Origin: an uncultured Prevotellaceae bacterium | Lineage (GTDB): Bacteria > Bacteroidota > Bacteroidia > Bacteroidales > Muribaculaceae | Direction of reading: 5' to 3' | Assembly: GCA_947165485.1 (NCBI GenBank) | Contig: CAMVAP010000001.1 | Location: 1 to 64,000 of the forward strand | Length of the DNA: 64,000 nt | Part shown: piece by piece, positions 1 through 10,600 of the stretch | Layout: every line of letters starts with the position of its first letter | Position numbering within the stretch: position 1 is the first letter of the stretch | Program-made: the position numbers and the translations under genes | Notes under the pieces: model-generated | Database searches by the model: none | Seen by the model: the letters and a program-made list of their open reading frames with translations, nothing else | What the model was told of the DNA's origin: nothing

Positions 1-62
1 GTTAGCGACTAACAACTAACCTATTCAACGAATCGTATGCCGAAAATCAGTGGGGCAAACAT

Positions 63-97
63 GAGGTCGAAAGACCTCGTCAAGGCCAGCGGCCTTG
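63..97. repeat. Paired small hairpins, REP-like unit
   Basis: Two adjacent perfect hairpins: GAGGTC-gaaa-GACCTC (63-78) and CAAGGCC-agc-GGCCTTG (81-97), followed by AATT. The second hairpin recurs almost identically at 28157-28173 and 28400-28416, so this is a dispersed repeat unit rather than a private terminator. No gene precedes it inside the window, so a terminator role cannot be judged. Confidence 0.6.
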
Positions 98-106
98 AAT
101 TTAGCC

Positions 107-437
107 AAGGCGCTGTGTCATAATTGATAAGTTGCAATGGTAACGATATAGCAGTTGACCCTGCGTTGAAACGTCTCTGCATCAAACCGTGCTAACGCAC
201 GGGAAATTAAAAGAAAATTAAATTTTAAAATTAATTTGTTTAATTTCCCGCCCGATAGGGCGGTTAATACCATCGATGGGCCAACTGCTATATCATTGCC
301 AAAAATTAAACAAAAAATTATAAATATAATTAAAATAAAAATATATTTTGTTTAATTTTTTATACGGATTTTTTGTTTAAGTTCTCCCTGCAAAGCACCG
401 ATCATATTGCAAGCAAAGCATGATGTCACAGCGCCTT
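107..437. repeat. Nested palindromic intergenic element, copy A
   Basis: The outer arms AAGGCGCTGTG (107-117) and CACAGCGCCTT (427-437) are perfect inverted repeats. Inside lie CGGGAAATTAAA (200-211) against TTTAATTTCCCG (239-250), and a 15-bp AT-only palindrome (301-315 against 346-360). The 200-250 palindrome is flanked by two GC hairpins: CCGTGC-taac-GCACGG on its left and CCGCCC-gata-GGGCGG on its right. The same plan, with the core in opposite orientation, occurs at 10638-10868. No protein is encoded inside. The remaining 438-734 bp upstream of the first gene show no clear promoter or RNA. Confidence 0.65.
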
Positions 438-734
438 TATGATTGACTTTCTTGTCTTTTTACCCCGGGTTGTGTTAAAGAAGATTAAACGGCTGACTTT
501 TCTTAGATAATTGTTTGGACTATTAAATATTATCCTTAAATTTGCCATTTGGAAAAAGTACAATAGCTGGATGCTGGTTATGAAATCCAATTGCGATGTT
601 AATAATAAGTGGTTATGATCCAAGCACCGAACTAAAGTATTTTTTTGCGATCCCATGGTTGGCGCCCCGGCGTGCAACCATCATGAGAAACTTGTTCCTT
701 GACAACAAATCATTTAATTAACTTTTTTAAAATC

Positions 735-3700
735 ATGGATAAAATGATGAAACACAAACTAACAATTATCATGTCCTGCCTCCTGCTAGCAGTAGGCTGG
801 ACCAGCACCGCCCAGGCGCAACTCAAGCCTGAGTTTATGGCTCAAAAGAAGCATAAGGTGTCGTCTGCGTCCAGTGTGGGCATCCCTGGTGCGAAAAATG
901 TGATGAAAGTGTCCAATGCTCTGTTCATGAGAGAGGATGCTGGTGTGAAGAATTTTGCCAATCACAATGGCAAGCTGCAGGCACCGAATCGCGCACCCAG
1001 ACGTGCAGACATCACAGCCAGTGCTACCCATGTGAGAAGCTGGTATGCTTCTAAAAAGTACGACTGGTACGACGCCAATGGCAACCGCCATCCCGACGTC
1101 AGTATCACAGAACCGGCCACCGATCCCTATCAGATTGCCTATCTGCTGGGTACCACCTATATGAATCCTGAGATTCCGGGTCTCAAGTACTCCGCGGTTA
1201 CAGCTGCGGATAATCCTTATCCAAACATTGAATTTGGATGGGATATCCCCAACAATGCTAGATGGAGTGGCAATAGTGCAGTTAGTGCCGGAACCTACTA
1301 TCCAGGTGTGACAATCTCTGTCCCAAGCTACAATATGACTCTCCGTTCCATCACGGTCTATGGTCAGAATAACACTGTTCTGACTTCATGGGATGCTGTC
1401 ACTGCATGGAATAATGGAGAATACAATTCCTTCACCTCGGATGGAAATACATATTATTACTTTACTTTACCAGGATGGTATTGTAGTGATTATCTGATCG
1501 ATTTCTACGAGAATAGCGTAGATTATGGTTATATGATGGGTCAAAATCACATCTTTATCCCGTCAACTTATTTGAATGGTAATTCAAGCATCCGCGTCGT
1601 TATCAGAGCTTATAGTGATGAAGACGGCGAAATGCTCACTGTGAATGGTGAAGACAAGCCTGTGACGAACTCGTTAGATACCTACACATGGACTATCACA
1701 GGTACCAATACTGCGGCTACAGCCAGTGTTACTCCTCCCACTGAGAACGGTTACACTGTATTCCTTGTTAAGGTAAAAGACGGCACGGGAGCTGCGCCAG
1801 CCTACACCTACACTTGGAATAGCGGCTCAACTAGCCTTATCGACTATTTCGACAACTATATTGATGAGGTTCAGTTGTTGACTGACGGCACGCGCCTGAA
1901 CGAAACTACCGATGATGCTGGTACCATGTTCTCCTATTCCGGTGAGCTGAATAGGTTCTACTTCCTCGGTAAAGGCAATGATTATTGGTGGGGATCATCT
2001 CAATCAGATTGGGCTCCTCACTTAGCTCCAACCTATGACATGTATGAGGAATTCAGTCCTACAACCACTGCAAATGGTGCCCAGACAGAAGATTTCTACT
2101 CCAAACTGCTGTATGGTAACTCCTATAACGTCATCCACGACTGCCGTGGTATGAACTATTTACAACACTACTTCTCGATGTCGGGTAATGCTGGTACCGA
2201 TCATAAGTCCATGACCAATTTGGTCTTCTGGATTCCCGATAGCCGAGGTAAGTATAATCAGCGTGAATATGACGAGGATCATCTGCCCCACGTTGGTCTT
2301 TACACCATTACACTAGAAGCCGAGGCGAAGCCTGCTGACAGCTACTCGACAAGTAACAGAAAGTATGAGGTGACCTGTGACTGGGTATCCTCGCTGAACA
2401 CTATCCTCGACTTTGATGTCGATCAGGATTATGAGCTCTGGATTTACACCTATGACAATAACGGCAATCCTGTAGCGGAAGAGAAGGTAACCGATCTGAT
2501 TGTGGATGAGAATGGTCTCATACACAATTCCACCACCCACTCATATTTGGTAGATCAGAACCCTGAGAGCTATACCATTGTCTATCGCGTGAAGGGCTGG
2601 CCAAAGGATGCCACAAACAGTCCTGGCAAGGATCCTGAAAATGGCACTTTCTATGCCCTGAGTAACCTGGCTCCCGTGCTGATTCCGGGTTATAATGATT
2701 TCCTCTCGCTGGATGTCGCACACTACGAGAGCGACTTTGACCTGAACTCGGAGCACAACTACTACCGCAACTTCTTGTCGGTGGATAACCAGAATTCTGA
2801 TAACGCCCTGACCGCCAGTCGTATCGAGAATAATGAAAATCATTATCAACTCTGGCGCTATGATGTTGCCAAGCCTAATGAGACGATGACCAAAGCTGCC
2901 GATCTCCAGTTCACGGTGGCTAATAGCAAGGTGGAGTATGACATCACCTACGACAACCAGTTCTATGTCGATGAGGCCAACATTTATAATGAGAAGACCA
3001 AGTCTGCACTCTCGGGCTATACCGACCCGAATGCTCTGGGATGCCCAACCCACGGTGAAATTGCCAAAATCAGCGAAGGTGGCGGTGAAGTTCCTCCTGT
3101 TACCTATGATGACATCACTATTACGCCTTCGGGCACTGCTGTCAACTTTACTAGAATCGCAGTAGTTTCTGGAAATACCACTATTACCGAATGGGCTTAT
3201 CCCACAAGTTCTCTTAATTCAGATTGGAATTGCACAAGCGCTTTCAATGTAAGTTCATGGTATGGATGTGGTTTTACAAGTGGCACTATCACTATTCCTG
3301 CTAGTCTGTTTTCTAGCTACTCTAATATCAAGCTACAAATTACAGCCTATGGTGATAATAGCAGCACTTCAATCACAGTTAATGGTGTCCAAACAGGCAT
3401 TACAACAAGTTCGGCTACTTACAATTGGGACATTCTACCAACAGGTGGTGCTACTGGTTTCACGATGTTGAATAACTACCTTGACAACTCAACCTACACC
3501 CAAGTTGGTCAGGTAGTCTTTGACTTACCTTGGAAGTCCATCCAAGTTAAGTTGCAGGAAGAAAGTGCCGGTTCGGCAAGTGGATACTTCTTTATCCAGA
3601 ATAACGGTAGGCTTAGGTTTATCATGCCTGCTGGCTATAACAATGCTAACCTGAGGTTTGTCATCCACAACGCAACCGCTGGCGATGATGGCAGCAATTA

Positions 3701-5339
3701 CTATCATGGCACGTTCACCCTCAGCTCGTCAACAGGTGACAGCCGGACCATTGACATCCCCGAAGGGAGTGCCGCATATGCTGACCGCGATTATGAAGCC
3801 ATCTTTACGGGCATCAGCACTGGTGACGTGATTACCATAACAGGTACTCACGTGCATGACGGTATCCTCTATAACTACTCACCTGACTTCAAGTACATCC
3901 ATGTCTATGTAGAAGGTGGCCATGACGGTATCAGCGAGAATACCCCGCTCAACCTGGCGGCTATCAATTTTGTCGATCAGTTCAAGGCCGAGACCGATAA
4001 GGACCAGCACCCCAAGCGTTACGGCTATGTGCTCAAGCTGGTGGGCGGTACCGACGAGAGCGGTAAACCCGAGGTTCCCGTGCAGCACACCGGTTCCAGC
4101 TTATATGGCTACTACTCGCTGAACCAGATCCAGAACGACACCAAGGCTCCGCTGCTCCAGATGAACGTCATGAACGCCGATGTCAACATGACACTGTCTC
4201 GCGACCCCGAGATTTACTACTTCACCCTGGACCGCAAGTCCAACACCGACGACACCTGGGAGGAACTCTCAGAGCTGCAGAGACGTGAAGACGATAGCTA
4301 CCAGGAGCTGGACAGCAAACTGGACCAGTATAACCAGCAGATCTGCAACCCGCCCGCCGAGTCAACCACTCCGTGGATCGTTGATCGCTATGACAACGAC
4401 GTCATGACGGGTGAGTACAACTCCTCGATGAGCTATGTGCCCATCATCTGGACCCATGGCGACCAGAATAACAGGCGCGTGAAGTGGAACACCGAGGAGA
4501 GGCACAACAGCTATGGTGCCCCCATCTGGATGACTGGTGTGGCCCAGGTCAATTTGACCCAAGCCGTAGCCGAACGCCAGGAGGACGCTTCGACCAAGTG
4601 GACCTATGGCGGCGAGAACTGCAGCCTCTACATGCTTGACAAGATCGAGGCCGTTGCCAAGTTGCCCACCGTCAACAACGTCACCTATGTGCCCTATATG
4701 TTCCGCATCTTTGTCAGGAGTAATAACCACAAGCTGCGCGGCTACAGGAGAGTTGCCGATGGCGAGGATCCCAACATGCCTTCTTCACACTTCGTCGGTG
4801 ACGCTATCGACGACGATGCACTGCAGTGCGTGTGGAGCGGATATGTCAACGATTTGAACAACGACGCCTATGGCGTGACCATCTCCAATCCCGATCCCAA
4901 CACCTATGTCTTCCACAAGAACAAGGTGGATCGCACCAATCCCAATGGTGGCGCATGGGACAAGGACAAGGTATATAACGCCATCTTTGCCGGACTGGAG
5001 AACATTGTCACGGGTACCAAGCCCAACTATACCATCAATCCTGAGGACCTGACGATTGTGGTACGTTTCTACTACCTCGTCGAGGGCTTCAATACCGCCG
5101 CACCTGGACAGCAGCGCAATGGCGACGGTAACGATGATCCTGCCGGCTATGGTGCCGAAGGTTCGGGTGATCCCGGTGGTTGGACTGGCGTGAGCAACCT
5201 CCTGTTCAACAAGACCATCGAGAGCGTGACCTACGTTAATCCGCAGGGTATGCAGAGTGACAAGCCGTTCAGTGGTGTGAACATCGTGATCACCCGTTAC
5301 AGTGACGGCAGCGCCACGACCGCCAAGGTGGTACGTTGA
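735..5339 (+). CDS. Large secreted beta-rich protein with T9SS-type C-terminal domain
   Basis: About 1534 residues, exported: a Lys/His start, a hydrophobic stretch and AQAQ cleavage motif in the first ~30 residues. The open frame reaches a TTG at 699, but ATG 735 or 747 fits better because MKHKLTII there aligns with MRNKLTII of the gene at 6052. Two related beta-sandwich modules (near 1240-1720 and 3120-3440) each end in a TY-W-I motif, and a third variant lies near 3600-3920. The last ~200 residues resemble the C-terminus of the protein at 7612 and end in a GVNIVITRYSDG...KVVR tail, which I read as a T9SS sorting domain variant. The modules at 1240-1720 and 3120-3440 are visibly more AT-rich than the 3' third. 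No enzymatic domain recognised; adhesin or matrix protein is a guess. Confidence 0.85.
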   Translation: MDKMMKHKLTIIMSCLLLAVGWTSTAQAQLKPEFMAQKKHKVSSASSVGIPGAKNVMKVSNALFMREDAGVKNFANHNGKLQAPNRAPRRADITASATHVRSWYASKKYDWYDANGNRHPDVSITEPATDPYQIAYLLGTTYMNPEIPGLKYSAVTAADNPYPNIEFGWDIPNNARWSGNSAVSAGTYYPGVTISVPSYNMTLRSITVYGQNNTVLTSWDAVTAWNNGEYNSFTSDGNTYYYFTLPGWYCSDYLIDFYENSVDYGYMMGQNHIFIPSTYLNGNSSIRVVIRAYSDEDGEMLTVNGEDKPVTNSLDTYTWTITGTNTAATASVTPPTENGYTVFLVKVKDGTGAAPAYTYTWNSGSTSLIDYFDNYIDEVQLLTDGTRLNETTDDAGTMFSYSGELNRFYFLGKGNDYWWGSSQSDWAPHLAPTYDMYEEFSPTTTANGAQTEDFYSKLLYGNSYNVIHDCRGMNYLQHYFSMSGNAGTDHKSMTNLVFWIPDSRGKYNQREYDEDHLPHVGLYTITLEAEAKPADSYSTSNRKYEVTCDWVSSLNTILDFDVDQDYELWIYTYDNNGNPVAEEKVTDLIVDENGLIHNSTTHSYLVDQNPESYTIVYRVKGWPKDATNSPGKDPENGTFYALSNLAPVLIPGYNDFLSLDVAHYESDFDLNSEHNYYRNFLSVDNQNSDNALTASRIENNENHYQLWRYDVAKPNETMTKAADLQFTVANSKVEYDITYDNQFYVDEANIYNEKTKSALSGYTDPNALGCPTHGEIAKISEGGGEVPPVTYDDITITPSGTAVNFTRIAVVSGNTTITEWAYPTSSLNSDWNCTSAFNVSSWYGCGFTSGTITIPASLFSSYSNIKLQITAYGDNSSTSITVNGVQTGITTSSATYNWDILPTGGATGFTMLNNYLDNSTYTQVGQVVFDLPWKSIQVKLQEESAGSASGYFFIQNNGRLRFIMPAGYNNANLRFVIHNATAGDDGSNYYHGTFTLSSSTGDSRTIDIPEGSAAYADRDYEAIFTGISTGDVITITGTHVHDGILYNYSPDFKYIHVYVEGGHDGISENTPLNLAAINFVDQFKAETDKDQHPKRYGYVLKLVGGTDESGKPEVPVQHTGSSLYGYYSLNQIQNDTKAPLLQMNVMNADVNMTLSRDPEIYYFTLDRKSNTDDTWEELSELQRREDDSYQELDSKLDQYNQQICNPPAESTTPWIVDRYDNDVMTGEYNSSMSYVPIIWTHGDQNNRRVKWNTEERHNSYGAPIWMTGVAQVNLTQAVAERQEDASTKWTYGGENCSLYMLDKIEAVAKLPTVNNVTYVPYMFRIFVRSNNHKLRGYRRVADGEDPNMPSSHFVGDAIDDDALQCVWSGYVNDLNNDAYGVTISNPDPNTYVFHKNKVDRTNPNGGAWDKDKVYNAIFAGLENIVTGTKPNYTINPEDLTIVVRFYYLVEGFNTAAPGQQRNGDGNDDPAGYGAEGSGDPGGWTGVSNLLFNKTIESVTYVNPQGMQSDKPFSGVNIVITRYSDGSATTAKVVR

Positions 5340-5351
5340 CCTGATGGCTAG

Positions 5352-5461
5352 TTATTAGGTATTAGGCTTTAGGCTTTAGGTTTTAGGCATTAGGCTTTAG
5401 GCATTTGCTGATGCCGACTAAGAACTAAGAACTAACAACTAAAAACTAAAAACTAAAAATA
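5352..5461. repeat. Two facing heptamer arrays
   Basis: From 5352 to 5407 TAG recurs exactly every 7 bp (consensus GCTTTAG, about seven units). From 5413 to 5461 the unit is ACTAAAA or ACTAAGA (about six units). CTAAA is the complement of TTTAG, so the two arrays face each other and could pair. Similar 7-bp arrays lie at 19066-19113 and 20301-20359. Confidence 0.75.
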
Positions 5462-5482
5462 TAATACTATCTTTGCATGTGG

Positions 5483-5523
5483 GCAAGGGTTCGCTGTCGA
5501 TAGCGGGCCCTTGCTCTTTTTTT
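5483..5523 (+). terminator. Intrinsic terminator-like hairpin
   Basis: GCAAGGG (5483-5489) pairs with CCCTTGC (5508-5514), with an inner CGCT/AGCG stem, followed by a run of seven T (5517-5523). This is the best candidate terminator for the large gene ending at 5339. A TAtcTTTG box at 5468-5475 sits just before it. Confidence 0.6.
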
Positions 5524-5604
5524 AAATAAGTTTCGCAAGTAGATAACTTGCTCACTGTTGATTGTTTATAAGGTTAATGTTTAATGAAATTTCGCTCCAA
5601 ACCC

Positions 5605-5700
5605 TGAAGCCCGTTAGGGCTGGCCAGGTCATCATAGGCAGGGTGTTGAGCGAAGCTGAAGCCCGTTAGTGCAGGCCAGGTCCTGGTCGTCCCTAACGGG
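5605..5700. repeat. 26-bp direct repeat with inverted CCCGTTAGGG motif
   Basis: 5605-5630 and 5657-5682 are near-identical, starting TGAAGCCCGTTAG and ending GGCCAGGTC, 52 bp apart. CCCGTTAGGG (5610-5619) faces its complement CCCTAACGGG (5691-5700), so the block can fold. It lies in the gene-free stretch 5340-6051; between 5701 and 5800 I see nothing further. Confidence 0.55.
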
Positions 5701-5800
5701 ACTCTCCCCCGGACACCACTTAATTGGTATAACTCGCGTAATTAGCCGATGAGTCAGGGTGCCAGGATTGAGTAATTTTAATTTTTTCCTGTAAAAAAGT

Positions 5801-5830
5801 GTTGTGAATTAATTTTTGTATTTATCTTTG
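5801..5830 (+). promoter_or_regulatory. Bacteroidetes promoter for the 508-aa secreted protein
   Basis: GTTG at 5801-5804, 18 bp, then TAtcTTTG at 5823-5830. Predicted start of transcription near 5836 gives a leader of about 215 nt before the ATG at 6052. The leader is GC-rich near 5931-5998 and contains GGCCC-cccga-GGGCC. Confidence 0.6.
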
Positions 5831-6051
5831 CACGGTGCAAAGGGTATTATGCAGGAAGCAAGTAACATAGCTCAATGATTGTGTGTATGTGAGTGATAGG
5901 ATGTGAAGAGTAGAGATGTTTCCACCCGCGACTTGCCCGCCTTTATGGTACCCCCGCGTCTCGTGAGCCGCCCTATAGTGGCCCCCCGAGGGCCGTCCAG
6001 TTTTTCAATAAAGTAACCAGAATTATTAACTATTTAATACAGAATAGAAAG

Positions 6052-7578
6052 ATGAGAAACAAACTAACAATTATCCTGTTCGGCCTGCTCCTAGCAGTAG
6101 GCTGGACCCACGCGATGGCCCAACAGCAGCCAACTGCGTCTCCTGCAGAGCGCCTCGCGCTCTCGGTAGTGGACAACGTGAGTGTGTACGATCCCGTAGC
6201 ACAAACCAACACCTACACCAACACGTTGCAACTCACGCAACCAGCCAACAACAAGCTGACCGCAGGTATGCTTAAGAATGGTGACAACATCATCACCATT
6301 GCCCGCCAAGGAGTGAGAGATGGTCAAAACTTCGGTGCCTCTGCCGATGTTGCCACCATCAAGCTCAACGCCGTTAAAACGACCCCAAGTCTTGAGGTTA
6401 TTAATCAAATAGACTTCGTTAATGATGGTGGTAGTCTTCCTTCTCAAATGGAATATTTCACTAATGCTCAGCTACAAGCGATTGACCCTAATTGGAGTAG
6501 CTCATCAAATGGTGAGGGCTTGGTTAGAACTACCGAAGGATCTGTTTTTTCAAGAGACTATGATGGTTTAACATTCACTGTTCCAAATGGTTATAGTAAT
6601 GCTACTGTAAAGTTTACTGTTTCTGTCGGCTCTAACGCAAATGGAGGATATTTCACATATCAAATCAACAGTGACAGTTGGAGCGTTTGCGCAGGTAATG
6701 TAACGGCCAATAGTACAGTTAATTGGGTATTTAGCGACATTAACAGTGGTGATATCATCAGCTTTTTAGGTGCCAGTGTCTCCAATGGCCAGTTAGGTTT
6801 AGATATCACCCCTTACATAAAATCTATCAAAATCGAGCTTATACCCGTATCCTACATGCCCTCTATTGATGTGATCTATAATGGTGTTACCAATTCTTAC
6901 TCGCCAAATGACTTCATCAATTTGTCGGTTCTGGGGAATGTAACAGATGTATTCAGTGTGGAAACTGCCGACAACAGCCATCCTGACGCTTATTCCTACA
7001 AGGCTGATTTTGATGCTGACATTGTATTACCCGAGCCTGGAACAACAGGAATGGACTTTAGTGCTACAGCAGACTTCACAGCATGTACAACCACCAATTT
7101 GACTTCAGGCACATTCACAGGCTATAATGGATGGTCATTTAATGATAGTTTCGCAGATCAAGATGACAACGATAACATTATTGGCTACATCGAGTACTAT
7201 GGTTCTATTCTCTTCACTATGCCTGCTAACTTCATGGGCAGCACGGTAAATGTTACCGTCACGTCAGGTCCGTGTCTCGACCATGATGGTTCTGGTGTCC
7301 TCTATGTCAACGGGGTTGAGCATACATTCAATGGTGTATCAACCTATACATGGAATGTACCCGTCTATGCCAATGGTGTTATTGAGTTTAAAGCTCCCAG
7401 CAACACTTGGTCGGCTGATATTGCAAGTATCGCAATCACTAGTGGCAATGGTTCATCGATGAATGCACCCATAATTCAGAAGAAGAGCCATAATGATAGT
7501 GGCACTTTACTGAAACGCTCATCAGATAAAGCTGGAAGGGTTACTAGAATCCTCAACTCAAATCTAATGAGGGAATAA
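6052..7578 (+). CDS. Secreted beta-sandwich protein without sorting domain
   Basis: 508 residues. The signal peptide (MRNKLTIILFGLLLAVGWTH, cut near AMA-Q) is nearly the same as in the upstream 1534-aa protein, so the two are paralogous at least at the N-terminus. Two copies of the recurring module are visible: one near residues 160-260 (FTVPNGYSNATVKF) and one near 385-475 (FTMPANF...TYTWNV). It ends in a basic tail, RSSDKAGRVTRILNSNL, not in the KVVR-type domain of its neighbours. Only 33 bp separate it from the next gene, so co-transcription is likely. Function unknown. It could be a truncated relative, or a periplasmic or released protein. Confidence 0.8.
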   Translation: MRNKLTIILFGLLLAVGWTHAMAQQQPTASPAERLALSVVDNVSVYDPVAQTNTYTNTLQLTQPANNKLTAGMLKNGDNIITIARQGVRDGQNFGASADVATIKLNAVKTTPSLEVINQIDFVNDGGSLPSQMEYFTNAQLQAIDPNWSSSSNGEGLVRTTEGSVFSRDYDGLTFTVPNGYSNATVKFTVSVGSNANGGYFTYQINSDSWSVCAGNVTANSTVNWVFSDINSGDIISFLGASVSNGQLGLDITPYIKSIKIELIPVSYMPSIDVIYNGVTNSYSPNDFINLSVLGNVTDVFSVETADNSHPDAYSYKADFDADIVLPEPGTTGMDFSATADFTACTTTNLTSGTFTGYNGWSFNDSFADQDDNDNIIGYIEYYGSILFTMPANFMGSTVNVTVTSGPCLDHDGSGVLYVNGVEHTFNGVSTYTWNVPVYANGVIEFKAPSNTWSADIASIAITSGNGSSMNAPIIQKKSHNDSGTLLKRSSDKAGRVTRILNSNLMRE

Positions 7579-7611
7579 AGGTTACTTTAACGATTAAAAC
7601 ACATCAATGAT

Positions 7612-10600
7612 ATGAAAACGATAATTAACAAATTACGCTATACGCTGCTGCTCGGCTTCATCGCCATTATGGCCTTCGGTGATGGCCTTAATGCGGCAAC
7701 ACTCCAAGTGTGTCAGGGTACGAATACAAACCAATATATCCCTATGTGGTTATATCGCTTTGATGATTACTTGCAGACTCAACAGATGATATATCCTTCC
7801 AGTATGTTGACCCAAATGCAGGGAAAACAAATTACTTCATTGACTTTTTATGCAAATAGTAATATTAGTAGCGTTAGTGGTGGTGTGATAGAAGTATCAC
7901 TAGGTACTACATCTTCAACAACATTTACTTCAAATGCGCTAATTACTACAGGCCTCACAAAGATGGCGACATTTGAGATGAATTCTACTGTTATTTCAGG
8001 AAGCCAACTGACAATAACGTTAGACAGCCCCTATGAGTATAATGGAGGGAATCTTGTCATTCAATTCAATAAAACCACAAATGGTAGCGGATATGAATCT
8101 TCTTCATTTGCTTTTTATGGTGTTAACCAAAGTGGTTATACTTCGATTTACAGATATAAGACATCAACTAATGGTTCATGGACTACAAGTCGTCAGCAAT
8201 TCTTGCCGCGGTTGACATTTGGTTATGAAGATTTACATCCAGAAATTGGGGTGAATCCTAGTGCAGTCACCTTTGATACGGAACCAGGTACAACTCAGAC
8301 CCTAAATGTGGCTGTTACTGGATCTAACCTCACTGGTAACATTTTTGCTACGTTGAATGATGCTAATGGTGTATTTAGTGTAACTCCTGCTAGTTTGGGC
8401 ACTTCTGGCGGTAACCTTACCATTAGCTATTCACCCACCTCTGTTGGTACCCACACGGCCACCATTACACTGACGAGTGCCAATACAGCTTCAGTGACTA
8501 TCACCCTTAATGGTACTTGTAGAATCAAAACAGATGCCACAATCTGCGAAGGAAACGGAACTCAACCTAACCAGTATCTCCCTGTTTACGGCTGGTATTT
8601 TGATGCGAATCAAATTAACCAGATGCTATATCCAGCTGCTAAGTTTGAGAATACAGGCATGAATGGAAAAAAGATTACCAAGATATCTTTCTATCCCACT
8701 AGCAATGGCAATTATTCTGGCATTAATTTTCATAGTGCTAATGGAAGTAACAGTTACGTTAAAATAGAACTTGCGAACATGCCAAGCGGTACTACAGGTT
8801 ATGCTGCATCTACATCACTTAAAGATGCCAATTTCGTTGAGGTTAAAACCATTACAATACCTACCAGTGCTCAACCAAACCTTACAGAATGGGTATTTAA
8901 TGATTTAGAGAATGATTTTGTCTATGAGGGTGGTGATCTGCTTATTCAAGTAACAACATCAGAGGGTGTAGCAGGATATACATATTTCGCAGGTGAAAAC
9001 TTAGGTACTAACAATTATATGAGTTGTTATTCATATAGTGGTGCTTATAACAAAGCACCCACTGGTCAAACGTTCCTGCCGAAGGTGAGGTTTGATTTTG
9101 AGGAGAGTGCCCCCGTCATTAATGGAACTGTTAGCCCCAATAATGTTGCTTTCGGTGCTAAGAACATTGGTGGTACTTACACGGCGACAGTGACCGTAAC
9201 CAATACTGGTAACCAGCCCTTCACTCCTGTGATTGATGTAACAGGCCTTTCTGCAGGCATCTCTGTTAGTCCCACCACCAGCGGACAACTGGCTGCTCAC
9301 GGCACACTTGACTTGACCGTAACCTTCACGCCCACCGCCGAGACCTCTTACAGCGGCTCGTTCTCCGTGACTATCCCCGTTCCTGACGGTGAGGATATCG
9401 TTGTCACTGTTAACGTATCCGGCTCGGGTTACTATGCCAGCACGCTGAAGAGTAACATCGTTGAGGTTCCTGTTTACAAGAGCGAGGCTAAGACGCCGAA
9501 TGCCACCTATGTATTCTCGCAGAATGAGGTGGAAGGTGACACCGATATGAGTCTGAGCTATGGCAGTGACGCCGATATTAAGGTTGATGTGCTTGTCAAG
9601 GACGATGAGCCCATTACCAGCTACGATCTGCGCCACAAGGTGGGCACTGGCAACTGGGCTTCGGTAGCTACTGCCACCCAGGATGCAAGCAACCCCAAGA
9701 GCTACGTCTATAATAACGAGACGTTTGTTATTCCCAGCGACGCAACACAGATGTGGCTGTCGATGACCGACGAGGACGCTGACGCCAGCAGCACAATCTA
9801 CTACGTTCCCGTGACCGTTGCTAACGGTATTGTTACCCAGGGCAACACCTATGGCGCACCCCAGGTGCAGGCCACTGCCGATCCCCTCTCGTTCAATGTC
9901 ACCATTGGCGGTTCCAAGAGCGCTGGCCGTCCTGGTGGCCACTGGACACAGAACGTGAACGGCACCGAGGTGGACTACTGCGTGTACACGCCCGTGGTGT
10001 CTGTCACCAACATCACCCCCGCCTTCAGCGAGAACCGTGTGCCCTACATGATGCGCGCATGGCTGCTCGAGAACCCCAGCGTGCCCTACTATAGCATCAA
10101 GCGTGTGGACAACGGCGACGGCAACACCCACATCGAGGCTGATGTCGAGCTGACCTATCCCAAGCTCCTGGGCGAGCTGTTCCTGGATCCCAACATGTTC
10201 AGTGAGCAGTATCAGATCGGTCATGACTGGAACGGTGAGAGCACTGACCCCTGGAGCAATCCTTGGGGTGATGTCCTGCTGCAGAACGTGTTTGCCGCTC
10301 CCAGCACGCTGCCCCAGAATCAACACCTGGTGATTGCCGTGCGTGCCTACTATTACAAGCCCCAGGCCGCCACGAGCGGCATCATGCTGCGTGACGGTAA
10401 CGAGGCTCCTGGCGACGGCTACGGCATGGGCGAAGGCCAGGGCAACGGTGATGACATCCCCACCAGCGTGGGCAGCATCTACTCCGACCGCACGGTGGTT
10501 GACGTGAAGTATGTCAACGCGCTGGGTCAGCAGAGTGACCGCCCGTTTGACGGCGTGAACATCATCGTGACGCGCTACAGCGACGGCACCATCTCCTCGA

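Noticed and set aside
426-677. 83-codon minus-strand open frame at the left end
   Set aside because: It overlaps the palindromic element, has no homology I recognise and no promoter; composition is non-coding.
5352-5407. Telomere-like TTAGGC repeats
   Set aside because: The TTTAGGC resemblance is chance: the array is short, interstitial and one of several 7-bp arrays with different units.
9031-10326. Long antisense open frame (431 codons) opposite the 1001-aa protein
   Set aside because: It lies fully opposite a gene with signal peptide and family-like C-terminus; the GC-ending codons of that gene remove stops on the other strand. No start signals or recognisable domain.
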